This document shows positions 17,178-27,188 of a DNA stretch of 64,000 nucleotides, in pieces. Both the position numbers and the translations under genes were made by a program. Below the pieces are notes generated by a model. The model saw nothing but the letters and a program-made list of their open reading frames with translations, did no database searches and was not told the origin of the DNA. The stretch spans positions 95,242 through 159,241 of the forward strand of contig NZ_CAKUBT010000003.1 in NCBI RefSeq assembly GCF_934643285.1, read 5' to 3'. Within the stretch, counting starts at the first letter, position 1, and each line of letters opens with the position of its first letter. The stretch comes from an uncultured Ellagibacter sp. GTDB lineage: Bacteria; Actinomycetota; Coriobacteriia; Coriobacteriales; Eggerthellaceae.

Positions 17178-17677
17178 AGCGCATTCCTATTCCGAAAATC
17201 GCAGTCGAATTCAATAACGCGAATTATACAGCTAGAACTATTTCGCAAAACCAGTAATGCCCAAGAAATGCGAAGTACACCGAATAATTGTTGCGAAGCA
17301 AGTGAATAGCTGAATCGGTGCATCTTTGCTGAATGCTCGCACCCGAGAGATGGGGGTCGGGCGCTCTGCTTTGCGTCTTTTGGCAACGATAGAAGCCCCA
17401 GCTTGGTGGATTACCAGAAGTCCACGGCAAACGTCAGAATAATCTCCTTGGCAACTCTGAAAATGACCCCCTCAAGACTCCCAAAATGCCCGATTCGTTT
17501 ACCCCAAATAGCAATAGTTCTGCTACTATCTATCTCATCTGTGTTGATGCCAGTGTCGATGAATTGGGGTGACATCGTGGACGAATCGGAAAGGATCGAA
17601 CCTGCCGTTTCGAAACAAGGTGAAACTCTATATGTCGCCGGCACCACAGCGCGCTTCAGCTTAGATACCGACAGCTA

Positions 17678-17716
17678 CAGGGTACCCTCACAAGATTGGG
17701 GGTACCCTGCTTTTTT
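17678..17716 (+). terminator. Rho-independent terminator or attenuator upstream of the giant surface protein
   Basis: CAGGGTACCC (17678-17687) pairs perfectly with GGGTACCCTG (17700-17709) and is followed by C and six T. It lies about 110 bases before the ATG of the large secreted protein with no supported gene between 17178 and 17677, so it may act as a leader attenuator or riboswitch expression platform. No known riboswitch class was recognised. Confidence 0.65.
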
Positions 17717-17823
17717 CCGTAAACCCATCCAGCAAACTATTTCCCGCCAAAGCCGTAACGGCGGGAATGGAGATACACAGCAATTGTCGGAAACAAGGAA
17801 AAAGAAAGGGAGATGCAAGGGAA

Positions 17824-20800
17824 ATGAAAGCAAGCAATGCTAACAAAGTCGTCTCAGTTTTGCTGAGCGTCGCGATGTGCCCCATGATGGTGCCATCCGC
17901 GGCATTTGCAGCTGACGATGACGCGGCATCGGGTGCTTCCTCTCCGATTGAGCAGGCGCAGTCTGCCGATCAGGCGGAAGCCTTCGGCACGAGCGCAAGC
18001 TCGAGCGACACGGTAGCCCCGCAGTCCGAGTCGGCCGACGCATCAACCGGTGAAGCAGCCCCCGCAGCTACGGCCACGGTAAATGGCTATTCGACCCTTG
18101 AAGAGGCAGTTCGGAATGCAACTGTCGATGCTCAGGGAGTAATCACCTACAAGGTTACCGGTAAGGTGAACGTTGACGGCACTGGCTGGGTTCAGGTTCG
18201 TCCCGCGACAGCGACTAATGCAAAGGTGGTTAAGTTCGTCGGCAAGAGCGCCGATGCTGAAATCTGCATCACGCAGGGTACGGCAATCCTCGCCGATCAG
18301 GGAAGCTCTGCTTTGAGCGTTGAGTTCAGCGACTTGAAGCTTTCGAAGCTGAATCCGACGTATGCTGGTGATTACGGACAGTCGACTAACTACTTTACGA
18401 CTTGGCTGAGGAACACCGATGCAGCGTCGAACTGTGTGACGTACACGAATTGCGAATTCCCCAATGGCGTTTGCAACAATCAGTACGGCAAGACGGTTTT
18501 CAATAGCTGCAGGTTTACCAACACCGTAACGGACCTCTACAACATGTGGGTTTATGGCGGCAACGTTGAGGTCAACGGCGGATCGTTCACGGGCGTTCGC
18601 GGCGTGAAGGTCTACACCGAAGGAACCGCCGCGGTTGCTCCCGAGGTTAATATCACGGGAACGTCTTTCACGGGTCTGACCGAGAAGGCGGCGATTGTCG
18701 TTTCGAAGCCTGCCACGGTAACGCTTGGCAGTGTGTCGGTAACTGACTGCGCGAACGGTCTTATCCAGAAGGATATCGAGAGAAGCTCCGAAAAAGTTAC
18801 TCTCAACGCGAACGGCACGGGTATCGGCGGTAACTTCGACATTACGTCAAATACGGGTTCCGATGCCACGAAGGCCGAGTTCAATCTGAACGCGGGTACG
18901 CTCACTTCCGAGGTTTCGAGTGATTTTCTTGCTGACGGCTTTACGCTGAGCAAGAACAACGATGGCACGTTCGGTGTAACCGAAGCTGCTCCCGCGGGGG
19001 TTGCGGAAGTAAACGGCACGAGCTATCCGAGCCTGCAGGCGGCAATTGATGCTGCGTCGCGCAATGCAACGGTGAAGTTGCTCGCTGATACGAAGGAGAA
19101 CGTCACGATCTCCGCGCCCTATGTCACGCTCGATCTGAACGGTCATACCCTCAACGGCGGCACCGAGAAGGGCAAGCCTGCGCTGACGGTCACGGCTCGC
19201 GTCACCGTCAAGGACGGCAGCGCGGCTCAGACCGGTACCATCATGCGCGAGGATACCGCGGAGACCTCCGGCGTCAGCTCCCACTATGTCATTGACGTTC
19301 AGGGAGCCGGCTGGCTCACCTTCGAGAGCGGCAGCGTCAAGAACAACAGCGGCAACGACAGCGGGAAGGGCGCGTCTCTGGTGCGCGTGGGCGATGACAG
19401 TGTCGCCAAGTACCCCGGCCTGAATATCAAGGGCGGCACGTTTACCCAGGACAACTTCATCGTGATCAAGGTCGAGAGCGGCGATCTGTTCCTGAACGGC
19501 GGCACGCTGAACTCCGCCAATAGCTACGCCATTGAGGACTGGCACAGAGCTACCATCAAGGGCGGCACGGTTAACGGCACAGTGGCGGCCTGGACGTGCA
19601 GCGGCGGTCACAACAGCGATCTGTCGATCAGCGGCGGCACCGTCAACGGCAATGTATTCTCTGTGAACTACGGCAGCGCCGAGGACAAGGTGGCCAAGGT
19701 CAGCATTACCGGCGGCTCCGTCAACGGTACGCTGGGTACCTATACCTATAACAATGGCTTGGCTGCTACCACTGATGCCGCCAAGGCCACCATCGAGATT
19801 ACCGGCGGTACGTTTAAGGAGGATCCCACCAAGTACGTGGTGGAAGATTGCGCTATTAACAAGAACGAAGACGGCACGTACGGCGTAGCAAAGGCCTACC
19901 TTGCGCAGGTTGGCGAAGCCAGCTATTACACCATGGACGAGGCGTTCAAGGCGCAGACCGCAAGCGGCGAAGCCATCACTTTGCTGCGCGACTACACCAC
20001 GGGCAGCACGTTCAACTCTGGAACCGTTGCTCGCGTGGTTGACCTGAATGGCCACACCTGGACATGCACGGGAACCGATGCAAACTCTGCAGCGTTCGAG
20101 ATCAATAATCCCAACGCATCGCTCACGGTGAAGAACGGCAAGATCGTAAGCTCGCAGCTCATCGGCCTGATTCCGTCCGCTATGGGTGGCACCATCAAGT
20201 ACGACAACTCCACTCTTACGTTTGAGGGCGTTGAGGCTTCTACCACCGCCACGAGTGGCATCGAGACGAACGGCAACAACGCGAACAACACCGTTGTTCT
20301 GAAGAACAGCACGCTCAACGTTCCCAACGGCTTCGGCATATACTTCCCCAGCAGCGGAACGCTGACCATCGACAGCTCCACGATCAACGCGAAGACGATG
20401 GGCGCGCAGGTGTGCTCGGGTAACCTGAACGTTACCGCTGGTAGCAAGATCAACGTGTCGGGCGACCCGGTTGAGAAGCTCGAGGGCGACGGCGCTATTC
20501 AGGACGGCGCGGCAATTTCCATCGTCAACCGCGCTGGCTACAAGGGTCTTGGTCAGATTGCCATTGCCGGCGGTACCTTTACAGCGAAGGCTGGCAACGC
20601 AGCTCTTAAGGCCTACACCTGGAATTCCTCAACGAAGCAGGAGTCGGCTTTCGACAACTCTGCCAAGACGGTCGCCGTTTCCGCCGGTACGTTCTCGTCT
20701 GCGGTTGCTTCCGACCTGTGCGCTGAAGGCTATGCACCTGTTGCGAACGCTGACGGCACGTATAGCGTTGGTGTTCCCGTAGCGCAGATTGGCGGCAATG

Positions 20801-23800
20801 TATTTATCAGCGTCCAGGCCGCTATCGACGCCGCTCAAACGGGCGAGACAGTCAAGCTGCTGGCGGATGCCGTGGTTGACGACACGGTGATTGTTCAGGA
20901 CAAGGGCGCTATCACGCTTGATCTGAACGGCAAGACCATCTCCAACACGAAGGAGATCTGGAACGAAGGCGCCGATAAGTGGTCCCTTATCTCCGTCAGG
21001 GGCAACTCCGACCTGACCATCACGGGCAACGGCGCAATTGACGCGCTGGCGAACGACTCGTACGCGATTGATTTGTACGATGCAGCGAGCAAGTGCACCA
21101 TCGAAAACGGCGCGTTCACCGGCAACATCAGCGCGGTGTACGTCTTCGACGGCTCGCTGACCATCAATGGCGGCACGTTTGACATCAAGCAGCTGAGCGG
21201 CCAGGACGATCATCGCTTTACCATCAACTGCTACGATTCGAGCTACAAGAACGGAACTGCCCAAGTCAGCATCAACGGCGGTACGTTCAACGGCTTCGAT
21301 CCGGCCAACAACCTGGCCGAGGGCACGGGCACGATCTTCACGGCTCCTGGCTATACGACTGTTGCTAATGCCGACGGTACGTACAGCGTTGCTGCTGGTG
21401 TGGCGCAGGTGGCGGGTAAGGCATTCACTAGCCTGCAGGCAGCTATTGACGCAGCTCAGGACGGCGAGACCGTTACGCTGCTGACGGATGCGACTGAAGA
21501 CGTGGCCATCAGCAAGAGCATCACCCTCGATCTGGGCAGCAAGACCCTGACGAACACGAACGCTGGCAAGGCAACGATCTCCGTGCAGGGCGGCACCGTT
21601 ACTGTTAAGAACGGTAATGTTACGGGCGGCACCAGCTACTACAACATCGAGGTCACGAAGGGCAGCAACGCCAACCTGACGCTGGCGGATGTGACCGCCA
21701 CGGCGGGCAACACCGGTTCCTCCATGATCGACAACTGGGGCACCCTGACTATCGAGAGCGGCACTTACACTGGCGGCCTGAACGTGGTCAAGAGCGAGGA
21801 GGGTTCCAAGCTGACCATCACCGGTGGTACGTTCACGCTGGATTATGCGCCAAGCAGCGGTTATACCGCAGCAATTCTGGTGTACGGTGATACAACCATC
21901 AGCGGCGGCGAGTTTGTCCAGACCGCAACTCCTAAATGGGGCTATCCGCAGGTTGTCATGACCGGTGTTGTGGAGGGCTATACCTCTATTACGCGGGTTA
22001 CCGGCGGCCACTTCACCAACAAGAAGTCGGGCGACAACATTTTCCACGGCTACGGCAAGGCCACCTCTGACAACTTCGAGGTCTCCGGCGGTACCTTCAA
22101 CAAGAAGGTTCCCGATGGCTACTTCGCCGATGGACTTACTTGCGCTAAGAACTCCGATGGCACGTACGGCGTCGCAACGGCAATCGCTCAGATTGACAGC
22201 ACGAGGTACACTAGCCTTAAGGCTGCCATCGCTGCGGCTAAGAGCGGCAAGACCATCCAGCTGCTGAACGACACCACGGAAAACATCACCATCAATGCCT
22301 CCAAGCAGATCACGCTTGACCTGAATGGTCATACCCTTAACGGTGGCACGGGCACCGCGAAAGCGGCTATCCTAAACAAGGGCACCGTGACCATCACCGA
22401 TACGAGTGCTGACAAGACTGGCACCATCAAGCGCGACGATCAGGGCGTCGCAGGCGAGACTAGCTATTACGTCATTGACAACAATGGCACGATGGTCATT
22501 GACCAGGCGAACGTCGTGAACAACTCTGGTGCCAAGGGCTCTTCTCTGATTCGCAATGGCGGTGTGGATAATGTATCGTCGCTCACCATCAACGGCGGCA
22601 CGTTCGAGCAGCAGAACTTCATTGCGGTCAAGAACGATGGCAATGGCGAGCTCACCATCAACGGCGGCACGCTGACCAGCAAGCAGGCTGTTGTTCAGAA
22701 CTGGAACAAGGCTCAGATCCTGGGCGGCAACCTGACGGGCGGTTACCTCTGGACGGATTCTTACACCGAAGCGGGTACGATTGGCGAAACCGTCATCGGC
22801 GGCGACGCTCAATTTACCGGCACGATCTACATGGACGTCATGAGCCCCAATCCTTCGACTCTGAAGATTGAGGGCGGCAAGCTGGACGTTACCAAGTGGA
22901 CGGTGACTCCCGCCGCGGCGGCGGCAAATGCCACTATCGCGGTTTCTGGCGGCACCTTCACGGCCGCTGTTCCCGAGAACTACTGCGCTGCAGGTTACGT
23001 TCCCGCCACTAACGCCGACGGCACCTACGGCGTGGCGGTGGGTAAGTTCACTGTCCAGGTGACGTCCCGCACCACTACCAGCGATAGTCCTGTGGCCAAT
23101 GTGTCCGGCGGCGGCAGCGATGTCACCTACGCAGATGGCACCACAGTTACGGCATCCGCCATTAGCGGCTACAATTTCGTGGGCTGGTTCGTCAATGACT
23201 ATTCTGGCACGCCGTACAGCACCGACCTGACCTGCACGGTCAAGCCAACCGACAATTGCACCATGATCGCTGTCTACGAGCCCGTCAGCGGCGGCAAGTT
23301 CTGGCTGACCGTTACGGCTTCTGAGTTCACGGTCAACGGCGGCGCGGTGCAGGATTCCTACCTGTATGAGCAGTACGCCATCGGCGCATCTGTGACGGTG
23401 AACTTCACTGGTTCAGAGAACTTCCTGTACTGGGTCAACGCATCCAACAAGGTAGTTTCCACCGATAAGAGCTACACCTTCACTATGGGCAGCGAGACGG
23501 CCCTGAAGGCTGTGTACGGCAAGGCACGCCAGAATCAGGCTACCGTGGTGTTCGTTTCCCACAGCGACCAGATCATCAGCTCCAAAGCCTACACCACCAA
23601 CGAAACCCTCCAGTTCCCCGTGCCTCCCATTAAGATGGGCTGCACCTTCACCGGCTGGTCCATGACGGAGGATCAGATCCACGCGGCCATGGCCAGCAAC
23701 GGAGGCATCATTGAGGTGCGCGCGCTCTATACGGAGCCCAGCATGGCCTGCAAGGTGACGGTGGTCTATCCCGAAGGCGTCGACAATGAGGACGTGGACG

Positions 23801-24357
23801 CGGTGGTCGGTAAGGCCATCGACGTGACGGCCAAGGACATCGATGGCAAGACCTTTTCCTACTGGACGGACAACGACGGCAACATCCTGGGCTACACCAA
23901 GACGCTGAAGCTGGCTCCCAGCGGCGACATGACCGTGAAAGCTATTTACAGCGACGGAGCCACCGAAGCCCAGCCTGTCATTTCCATCAGTGAGGTTAGC
24001 GCTACCAAGGTAAATGAGGGCTATGCAGTCACTTTCATGGCAACGCGTGCTATACCTGAGGGCTACCAGGTTGTGGAGCAGGGTATCCTGTGGAGTAGAG
24101 ATGCTGCCTGCGGTGAGGATGGCGCAGCGACGTACATGCAGTTTGATAGCAACGGCAAACTGCCGACCGGCGTAAATGCTTACATCGGCAACAGCCTGGA
24201 ATTAAACGGTGTGACGCGCCTTGACATTTCCACCAAGTACAGTGATCGAACGTTCTACGGCCGCGGCTACATGATTCTTAAGAGCGATGCGGGTGAACTC
24301 CTGTATATTTATACGGATACGATTGCGTCTGGCAGCTACGACAGCCTGACCAAGTAA
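17824..24357 (+). CDS. Giant secreted repeat protein (beta-helix modules, InlB-like C-terminus)
   Basis: The start at 17824 gives 2177 residues with a signal peptide (KVVSVLLSVAMCPM, cleavage after AFA). Six long modules follow, beginning near 18073, 19003, 19896, 20779, 21400 and 22184. Later ones open with a motif like VAQIxGxxFxSLQAAIDAA, then VKLLADxxE and ITLDLNGKT, and close with NADGTYGVA. Inside are Gly/Thr-rich rungs (GGTF, INGGT) typical of right-handed beta helices. The last about 440 residues hold InlB B-type repeats (GYNFVGWFVNDY, YWTDNDGNILGYTKTL). No LPXTG sorting signal is present. Function is probably adhesion or glycan binding. The composition resembles surface proteins of gut Firmicutes, so transfer is possible. 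A 37-codon gene follows 25 bases later. Confidence 0.8.
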   Translation: MKASNANKVVSVLLSVAMCPMMVPSAAFAADDDAASGASSPIEQAQSADQAEAFGTSASSSDTVAPQSESADASTGEAAPAATATVNGYSTLEEAVRNATVDAQGVITYKVTGKVNVDGTGWVQVRPATATNAKVVKFVGKSADAEICITQGTAILADQGSSALSVEFSDLKLSKLNPTYAGDYGQSTNYFTTWLRNTDAASNCVTYTNCEFPNGVCNNQYGKTVFNSCRFTNTVTDLYNMWVYGGNVEVNGGSFTGVRGVKVYTEGTAAVAPEVNITGTSFTGLTEKAAIVVSKPATVTLGSVSVTDCANGLIQKDIERSSEKVTLNANGTGIGGNFDITSNTGSDATKAEFNLNAGTLTSEVSSDFLADGFTLSKNNDGTFGVTEAAPAGVAEVNGTSYPSLQAAIDAASRNATVKLLADTKENVTISAPYVTLDLNGHTLNGGTEKGKPALTVTARVTVKDGSAAQTGTIMREDTAETSGVSSHYVIDVQGAGWLTFESGSVKNNSGNDSGKGASLVRVGDDSVAKYPGLNIKGGTFTQDNFIVIKVESGDLFLNGGTLNSANSYAIEDWHRATIKGGTVNGTVAAWTCSGGHNSDLSISGGTVNGNVFSVNYGSAEDKVAKVSITGGSVNGTLGTYTYNNGLAATTDAAKATIEITGGTFKEDPTKYVVEDCAINKNEDGTYGVAKAYLAQVGEASYYTMDEAFKAQTASGEAITLLRDYTTGSTFNSGTVARVVDLNGHTWTCTGTDANSAAFEINNPNASLTVKNGKIVSSQLIGLIPSAMGGTIKYDNSTLTFEGVEASTTATSGIETNGNNANNTVVLKNSTLNVPNGFGIYFPSSGTLTIDSSTINAKTMGAQVCSGNLNVTAGSKINVSGDPVEKLEGDGAIQDGAAISIVNRAGYKGLGQIAIAGGTFTAKAGNAALKAYTWNSSTKQESAFDNSAKTVAVSAGTFSSAVASDLCAEGYAPVANADGTYSVGVPVAQIGGNVFISVQAAIDAAQTGETVKLLADAVVDDTVIVQDKGAITLDLNGKTISNTKEIWNEGADKWSLISVRGNSDLTITGNGAIDALANDSYAIDLYDAASKCTIENGAFTGNISAVYVFDGSLTINGGTFDIKQLSGQDDHRFTINCYDSSYKNGTAQVSINGGTFNGFDPANNLAEGTGTIFTAPGYTTVANADGTYSVAAGVAQVAGKAFTSLQAAIDAAQDGETVTLLTDATEDVAISKSITLDLGSKTLTNTNAGKATISVQGGTVTVKNGNVTGGTSYYNIEVTKGSNANLTLADVTATAGNTGSSMIDNWGTLTIESGTYTGGLNVVKSEEGSKLTITGGTFTLDYAPSSGYTAAILVYGDTTISGGEFVQTATPKWGYPQVVMTGVVEGYTSITRVTGGHFTNKKSGDNIFHGYGKATSDNFEVSGGTFNKKVPDGYFADGLTCAKNSDGTYGVATAIAQIDSTRYTSLKAAIAAAKSGKTIQLLNDTTENITINASKQITLDLNGHTLNGGTGTAKAAILNKGTVTITDTSADKTGTIKRDDQGVAGETSYYVIDNNGTMVIDQANVVNNSGAKGSSLIRNGGVDNVSSLTINGGTFEQQNFIAVKNDGNGELTINGGTLTSKQAVVQNWNKAQILGGNLTGGYLWTDSYTEAGTIGETVIGGDAQFTGTIYMDVMSPNPSTLKIEGGKLDVTKWTVTPAAAAANATIAVSGGTFTAAVPENYCAAGYVPATNADGTYGVAVGKFTVQVTSRTTTSDSPVANVSGGGSDVTYADGTTVTASAISGYNFVGWFVNDYSGTPYSTDLTCTVKPTDNCTMIAVYEPVSGGKFWLTVTASEFTVNGGAVQDSYLYEQYAIGASVTVNFTGSENFLYWVNASNKVVSTDKSYTFTMGSETALKAVYGKARQNQATVVFVSHSDQIISSKAYTTNETLQFPVPPIKMGCTFTGWSMTEDQIHAAMASNGGIIEVRALYTEPSMACKVTVVYPEGVDNEDVDAVVGKAIDVTAKDIDGKTFSYWTDNDGNILGYTKTLKLAPSGDMTVKAIYSDGATEAQPVISISEVSATKVNEGYAVTFMATRAIPEGYQVVEQGILWSRDAACGEDGAATYMQFDSNGKLPTGVNAYIGNSLELNGVTRLDISTKYSDRTFYGRGYMILKSDAGELLYIYTDTIASGSYDSLTK

Positions 24358-24382
24358 CCAAGTAAAGGAGGCAAAAGAACTT

Positions 24383-24496
24383 ATGGATAGGAAGCAGTAT
24401 GAATCTCCGGAGATGTTGGTCATTCTGATCGCCGACGAAGATGTCATCACCGCCAGTGGCGAAATTGATTCTGGCTTTGTCGGCGGCGACGATTAA
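24383..24496 (+). CDS. 37-residue peptide, candidate modified-peptide (RiPP-like) precursor
   Basis: ATG 24383 follows AAAGGAGG at a distance of 10 bases, a strong ribosome site only 25 bases after the surface-protein stop. The product begins MDRKQYESPEMLVILIADED and ends with a Gly/Asp/Ser-rich tail (ITASGEIDSGFVGGDD). The YxxPxL-like leader (YESPEM) matches the motif by which PqqD-type recognition elements bind lasso-peptide leaders, and a Thr lies two residues before the Ser/Gly-rich tail. Similar short peptides with a DVIT(A/T)S motif are known beside surface proteins in gut bacteria. The genes at 25662-30707 supply PqqD, kinase, nucleotidyltransferase, peptidase and exporter functions. 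The precursor role is an inference. Confidence 0.65.
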   Translation: MDRKQYESPEMLVILIADEDVITASGEIDSGFVGGDD

Positions 24497-24527
24497 ATTG
24501 CCCGCTCATCTCCAACCTAACCTAAAA

Positions 24528-24559
24528 CAGGGGCGTAGCCCGCGCGGGCTACGCCCCTG
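24528..24559. terminator. 32-base perfect palindrome terminator
   Basis: CAGGGGCGTAGCCCGC and its exact complement form a 16-bp stem with no unpaired loop bases, immediately after the small peptide gene. It ends the surface-protein/peptide transcript before the next gene at 24583. Because it is symmetrical it could act on both strands. Confidence 0.7.
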
Positions 24560-24582
24560 CGCTTAAATCAAGGGAGCGACTT

Positions 24583-25254
24583 ATGAAAAAACTCATCCCC
24601 GTACTGCTGTCGCTGCTCATGGCGCTGGCTGTGGCGGTTCCGGCGTTTGCGGACACCGTCTACACCGAGGGTGCGCTGAACTATACCATCGCGGATGAGT
24701 CCATCACTATCACCGACTACTTCGGCAAGGACGCTGAAGTTACCGTGCCTGCTAGTATTGCTGGCACTCCTGTGAACACCATCGCCACAGGTGCGTTTGC
24801 TCACAACGACAGCGTAAAAAAGGTAAACCTGCCGGATACCATCACTACTGTGGAAGAAGGGGCCTTTGCTGCCGGCATTACGGTGAACTACCAGTCCAAC
24901 GTCGTCAGCGGCGGTACGTCGATCGGCGAAGGTGATTTTGCCGGAAGCGACTCTGGCGGCGGCTCTGATTCGTCGACCGGTATCGACGAGACCACCGTCG
25001 ACGCGGACGGCTCCGCCACTTCAGGCAGTGCCGCCGCTGCGGACACCAGTGCCGCATCCAACCCTAGCGGCGACGCGGCGGACTCCGCCGACGCTGCTTC
25101 TGAGTCGGGGAGCGAGAAGATTTCCCAGCTGGACAGCTCGACCGAGCAAGAGCAGGGCGCAAGCTTCCCCTGGTTTTGGGTGGCTCTTGGCATCGTTGTT
25201 GTGGTAGTATGTGCCGCCGCCTGCTTATGGCTATGGCGAAAGAGAAACCGCTAA
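24583..25254 (+). CDS. Membrane-anchored BspA-like (LRR_5) surface protein
   Basis: The 223-residue protein has a signal peptide (LIPVLLSLLMALAVAVPAFA). One or two BspA-type leucine-rich repeats follow (GTPVNTIATGAFAHNDSVKK; LPDTITTVEEGAFA), then a Ser/Gly/Asp/Ala-rich stalk (about 110-190). A C-terminal transmembrane helix (WVALGIVVVVVCAAACLWLW) ends in RKRNR, which places it on the outer face of the cytoplasmic membrane. An AAGGGAG motif precedes the ATG. Its proximity to the giant surface protein suggests a joint surface role. Confidence 0.75.
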   Translation: MKKLIPVLLSLLMALAVAVPAFADTVYTEGALNYTIADESITITDYFGKDAEVTVPASIAGTPVNTIATGAFAHNDSVKKVNLPDTITTVEEGAFAAGITVNYQSNVVSGGTSIGEGDFAGSDSGGGSDSSTGIDETTVDADGSATSGSAAAADTSAASNPSGDAADSADAASESGSEKISQLDSSTEQEQGASFPWFWVALGIVVVVVCAAACLWLWRKRNR

Positions 25255-25341
25255 GGCGTATCGGCTTGGGACGCCGGTTTCGGTTCGACGTGCTTCCGGT
25301 CACCGCAGGCGCAGCCGAGAACCCATCTCCCTCATCGGCAA

Positions 25342-25375
25342 GGCAAGGCCCGCGCCTGGTAGCGCGGGCCTTGCC
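25342..25375 (+). terminator. 14-bp stem terminator after the LRR protein
   Basis: GGCAAGGCCCGCGC (25342-25355) pairs perfectly with 25362-25375 around CTGGTA. It lies about 90 bases after the LRR gene and before the convergent nucleotidyltransferase. Bases 25376-25661 hold no supported gene. Confidence 0.7.
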
Positions 25376-25661
25376 ATCTTCTGAAGCTGAAAGCTGCACC
25401 CTTCCAACCTGACACTATGGAGAGGCGCCCGCCCGCGTGCCGGCAATGAGCAAGCAAGCCGCGGCAAAACCTGCGCACATCGAGCAAAAAATTCAGCGGA
25501 AAACCAGCTCTTTATGTTATACAGTTCAACCGCAAAACCGGATTTGCATTCGCGGAACAAAGCTGAAACCGATACGGAAAAGCCACTGATGGGTCGATTT
25601 TGCAGTCGCCGATGGGAATTTCCCTATTCAACGTAAGGAACTTCCCCTGGCCTTCGCCTTC

Positions 25662-26897
25662 CTACATCCTGGTAACCTCAAGGCGTTTGAGCAGGTCGAT
25701 GTCTTCTTGCGCGCTACGTGCGTCGGTGACGAGCTCGCTCATGCTCGCGTTGCGCGAGAGTCCCTTGCGGATAACATGCCCCACTTGGTAGAGGCACGCG
25801 GCTGGAGCAAGCCACGCGTGCTTGCGCGCCGGCGCCCAATGAGCGCGCCCGCCCTCGTAAAGATAGCGAACCAATGCCGCGGGGCTGCGGAAGCTGTGCA
25901 GCACTGTGCGGGTTGCCTGCGCGCCGCGCTCCATCTTGCGCCCCATGTTCCCCCTCTGCATGATGTAGAGCAGAAGGTCGCTCGCAAGCTGCGCGTCGGC
26001 TTCGCCAAACCATGTTGCCGACGTATGAAGCCCCAGGTAGGTGCGGCAAAGCCACGTTGTGGTGACCGCCAGCTTCTCCATGCCGATCTGCTGCGCCGCA
26101 TGTTGAAAGCCGCGCTCCCAAAGCTCGTCGGTCAAGTGCGCGTCGACGAACATCTGCCAATCCAGAATCTGGCGAAGCCCCAGACCCGAACCTAGATGCT
26201 GGTTGACATGCGCGAGCAACACCAGGCCGTTCTCGAGCGGCGGCAACACGGGCACGCTGAAGCCTGCGACATCAGTCCATTCGGCGCGCGGGATGGCGTC
26301 GTAAATGGCCTGGTCAAGGAAACGTGCCTGCTGCTTGTTGGTGCATGTGCTGAAATAGCGATGCAGCTCGATTTCGGGACAGCCCGCCTTCTTGAAGCCC
26401 GCGTGGCGCGGATTGATTTCAAGCTCAATATCGTTTTCCCAGCCCAAGCGCTCCAGGAGCGAAAACGCCTGCTTGAAGTGGTCGGGCGGCACGATGAGGT
26501 CGATGTCGCCCATGCTGCGGCTGTTCGGCTGCGGGTAATTTGCCGCAGCGGCCGCGCCCTTCAGCACGGCAACGGGGATGCCTGCCTGGCGAAACTCGGC
26601 GAGCACGCTGTCTTGCGCCATCATGAGGCGATACCAGCCCGACAGGTTCTTGCCCGCGCGCGCAAGGTATTCCGCCTGGTCGGCGGGGGAGAGCCCGAGG
26701 GATTCGACGGCGTTTGCCGGATAGCCGATGACGGATTGCGCTTCCAGCTCCGCCTGCACGGCAGGCCACAAACCGTCGGGGACGGAAAATGGGCCGGGAG
26801 CCTTGACCGCGCGAGCCTCATCGCGCGTCGCATGTTGAAGGGCGCTTTCGGCGGCGATGATTCTGATCGCGTATTCTTCGGCGGCGGAAAGCTCCAC
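25662..26897 (-). CDS. PF14907-type nucleotidyltransferase of a peptide-modification locus
   Basis: The GTG at 26897 is preferred over the in-frame ATG at 26963 because AGAGGAAG lies 6 bases upstream, giving 411 residues. Nucleotidyltransferase hallmarks are VAVLKGAAAAANYP (about 109-122) and SMGDIDLIVPPDHF (about 128-141) with D131 and D133. The family (uncharacterised nucleotidyltransferase, NTP_transf_5) recurs in lasso-peptide clusters beside PqqD and HPr-kinase-like proteins. It is divergent from the HPr-kinase-like gene. The substrate is unknown. Confidence 0.75.
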   Translation of the reverse strand: MELSAAEEYAIRIIAAESALQHATRDEARAVKAPGPFSVPDGLWPAVQAELEAQSVIGYPANAVESLGLSPADQAEYLARAGKNLSGWYRLMMAQDSVLAEFRQAGIPVAVLKGAAAAANYPQPNSRSMGDIDLIVPPDHFKQAFSLLERLGWENDIELEINPRHAGFKKAGCPEIELHRYFSTCTNKQQARFLDQAIYDAIPRAEWTDVAGFSVPVLPPLENGLVLLAHVNQHLGSGLGLRQILDWQMFVDAHLTDELWERGFQHAAQQIGMEKLAVTTTWLCRTYLGLHTSATWFGEADAQLASDLLLYIMQRGNMGRKMERGAQATRTVLHSFRSPAALVRYLYEGGRAHWAPARKHAWLAPAACLYQVGHVIRKGLSRNASMSELVTDARSAQEDIDLLKRLEVTRM

Positions 26898-27188
26898 GGA
26901 TTCTTCCTCTCGTTGCTTCGTTGCAGCATGCGCGCACGTGGAAATTACTTGCGAACCTGACAATCAGTCGTGCGTTCTTCCTGTGCGCCTATAATATAAC
27001 AGCGTTAAACGCGAATCGAGAAATGCCTTTATACCGTGCAATTCGAGAGTTGTTGCGGTTGCTGCCGCCGCCCGCGTGCAGCCCGCTAGCTGCCTGCAAC
27101 CTGTCCGTGCCGGCTGTGCAGCCCGTCCGTGCCGCCGCTGGCCGCGCGCGGCCCGCCTGTTCTGCCGCCTTCCCAAGGAGCGAAGTTT

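Noticed and set aside
17403..17843. 146-codon plus-strand frame before the surface protein
   Set aside because: It contains the terminator hairpin and the ribosome site of the next gene, and its composition is not protein-like.
18847..20055. Long minus-strand frames inside the giant surface protein gene
   Set aside because: They arise from the high GC content and the regular codon pattern of the repeat gene on the other strand.
24383..24496. Classification of the 37-residue peptide as a true lasso peptide
   Set aside because: No Asp or Glu is well placed at ring position 7-9 for the most likely core starts, and no cyclase or B2 protease gene is present.
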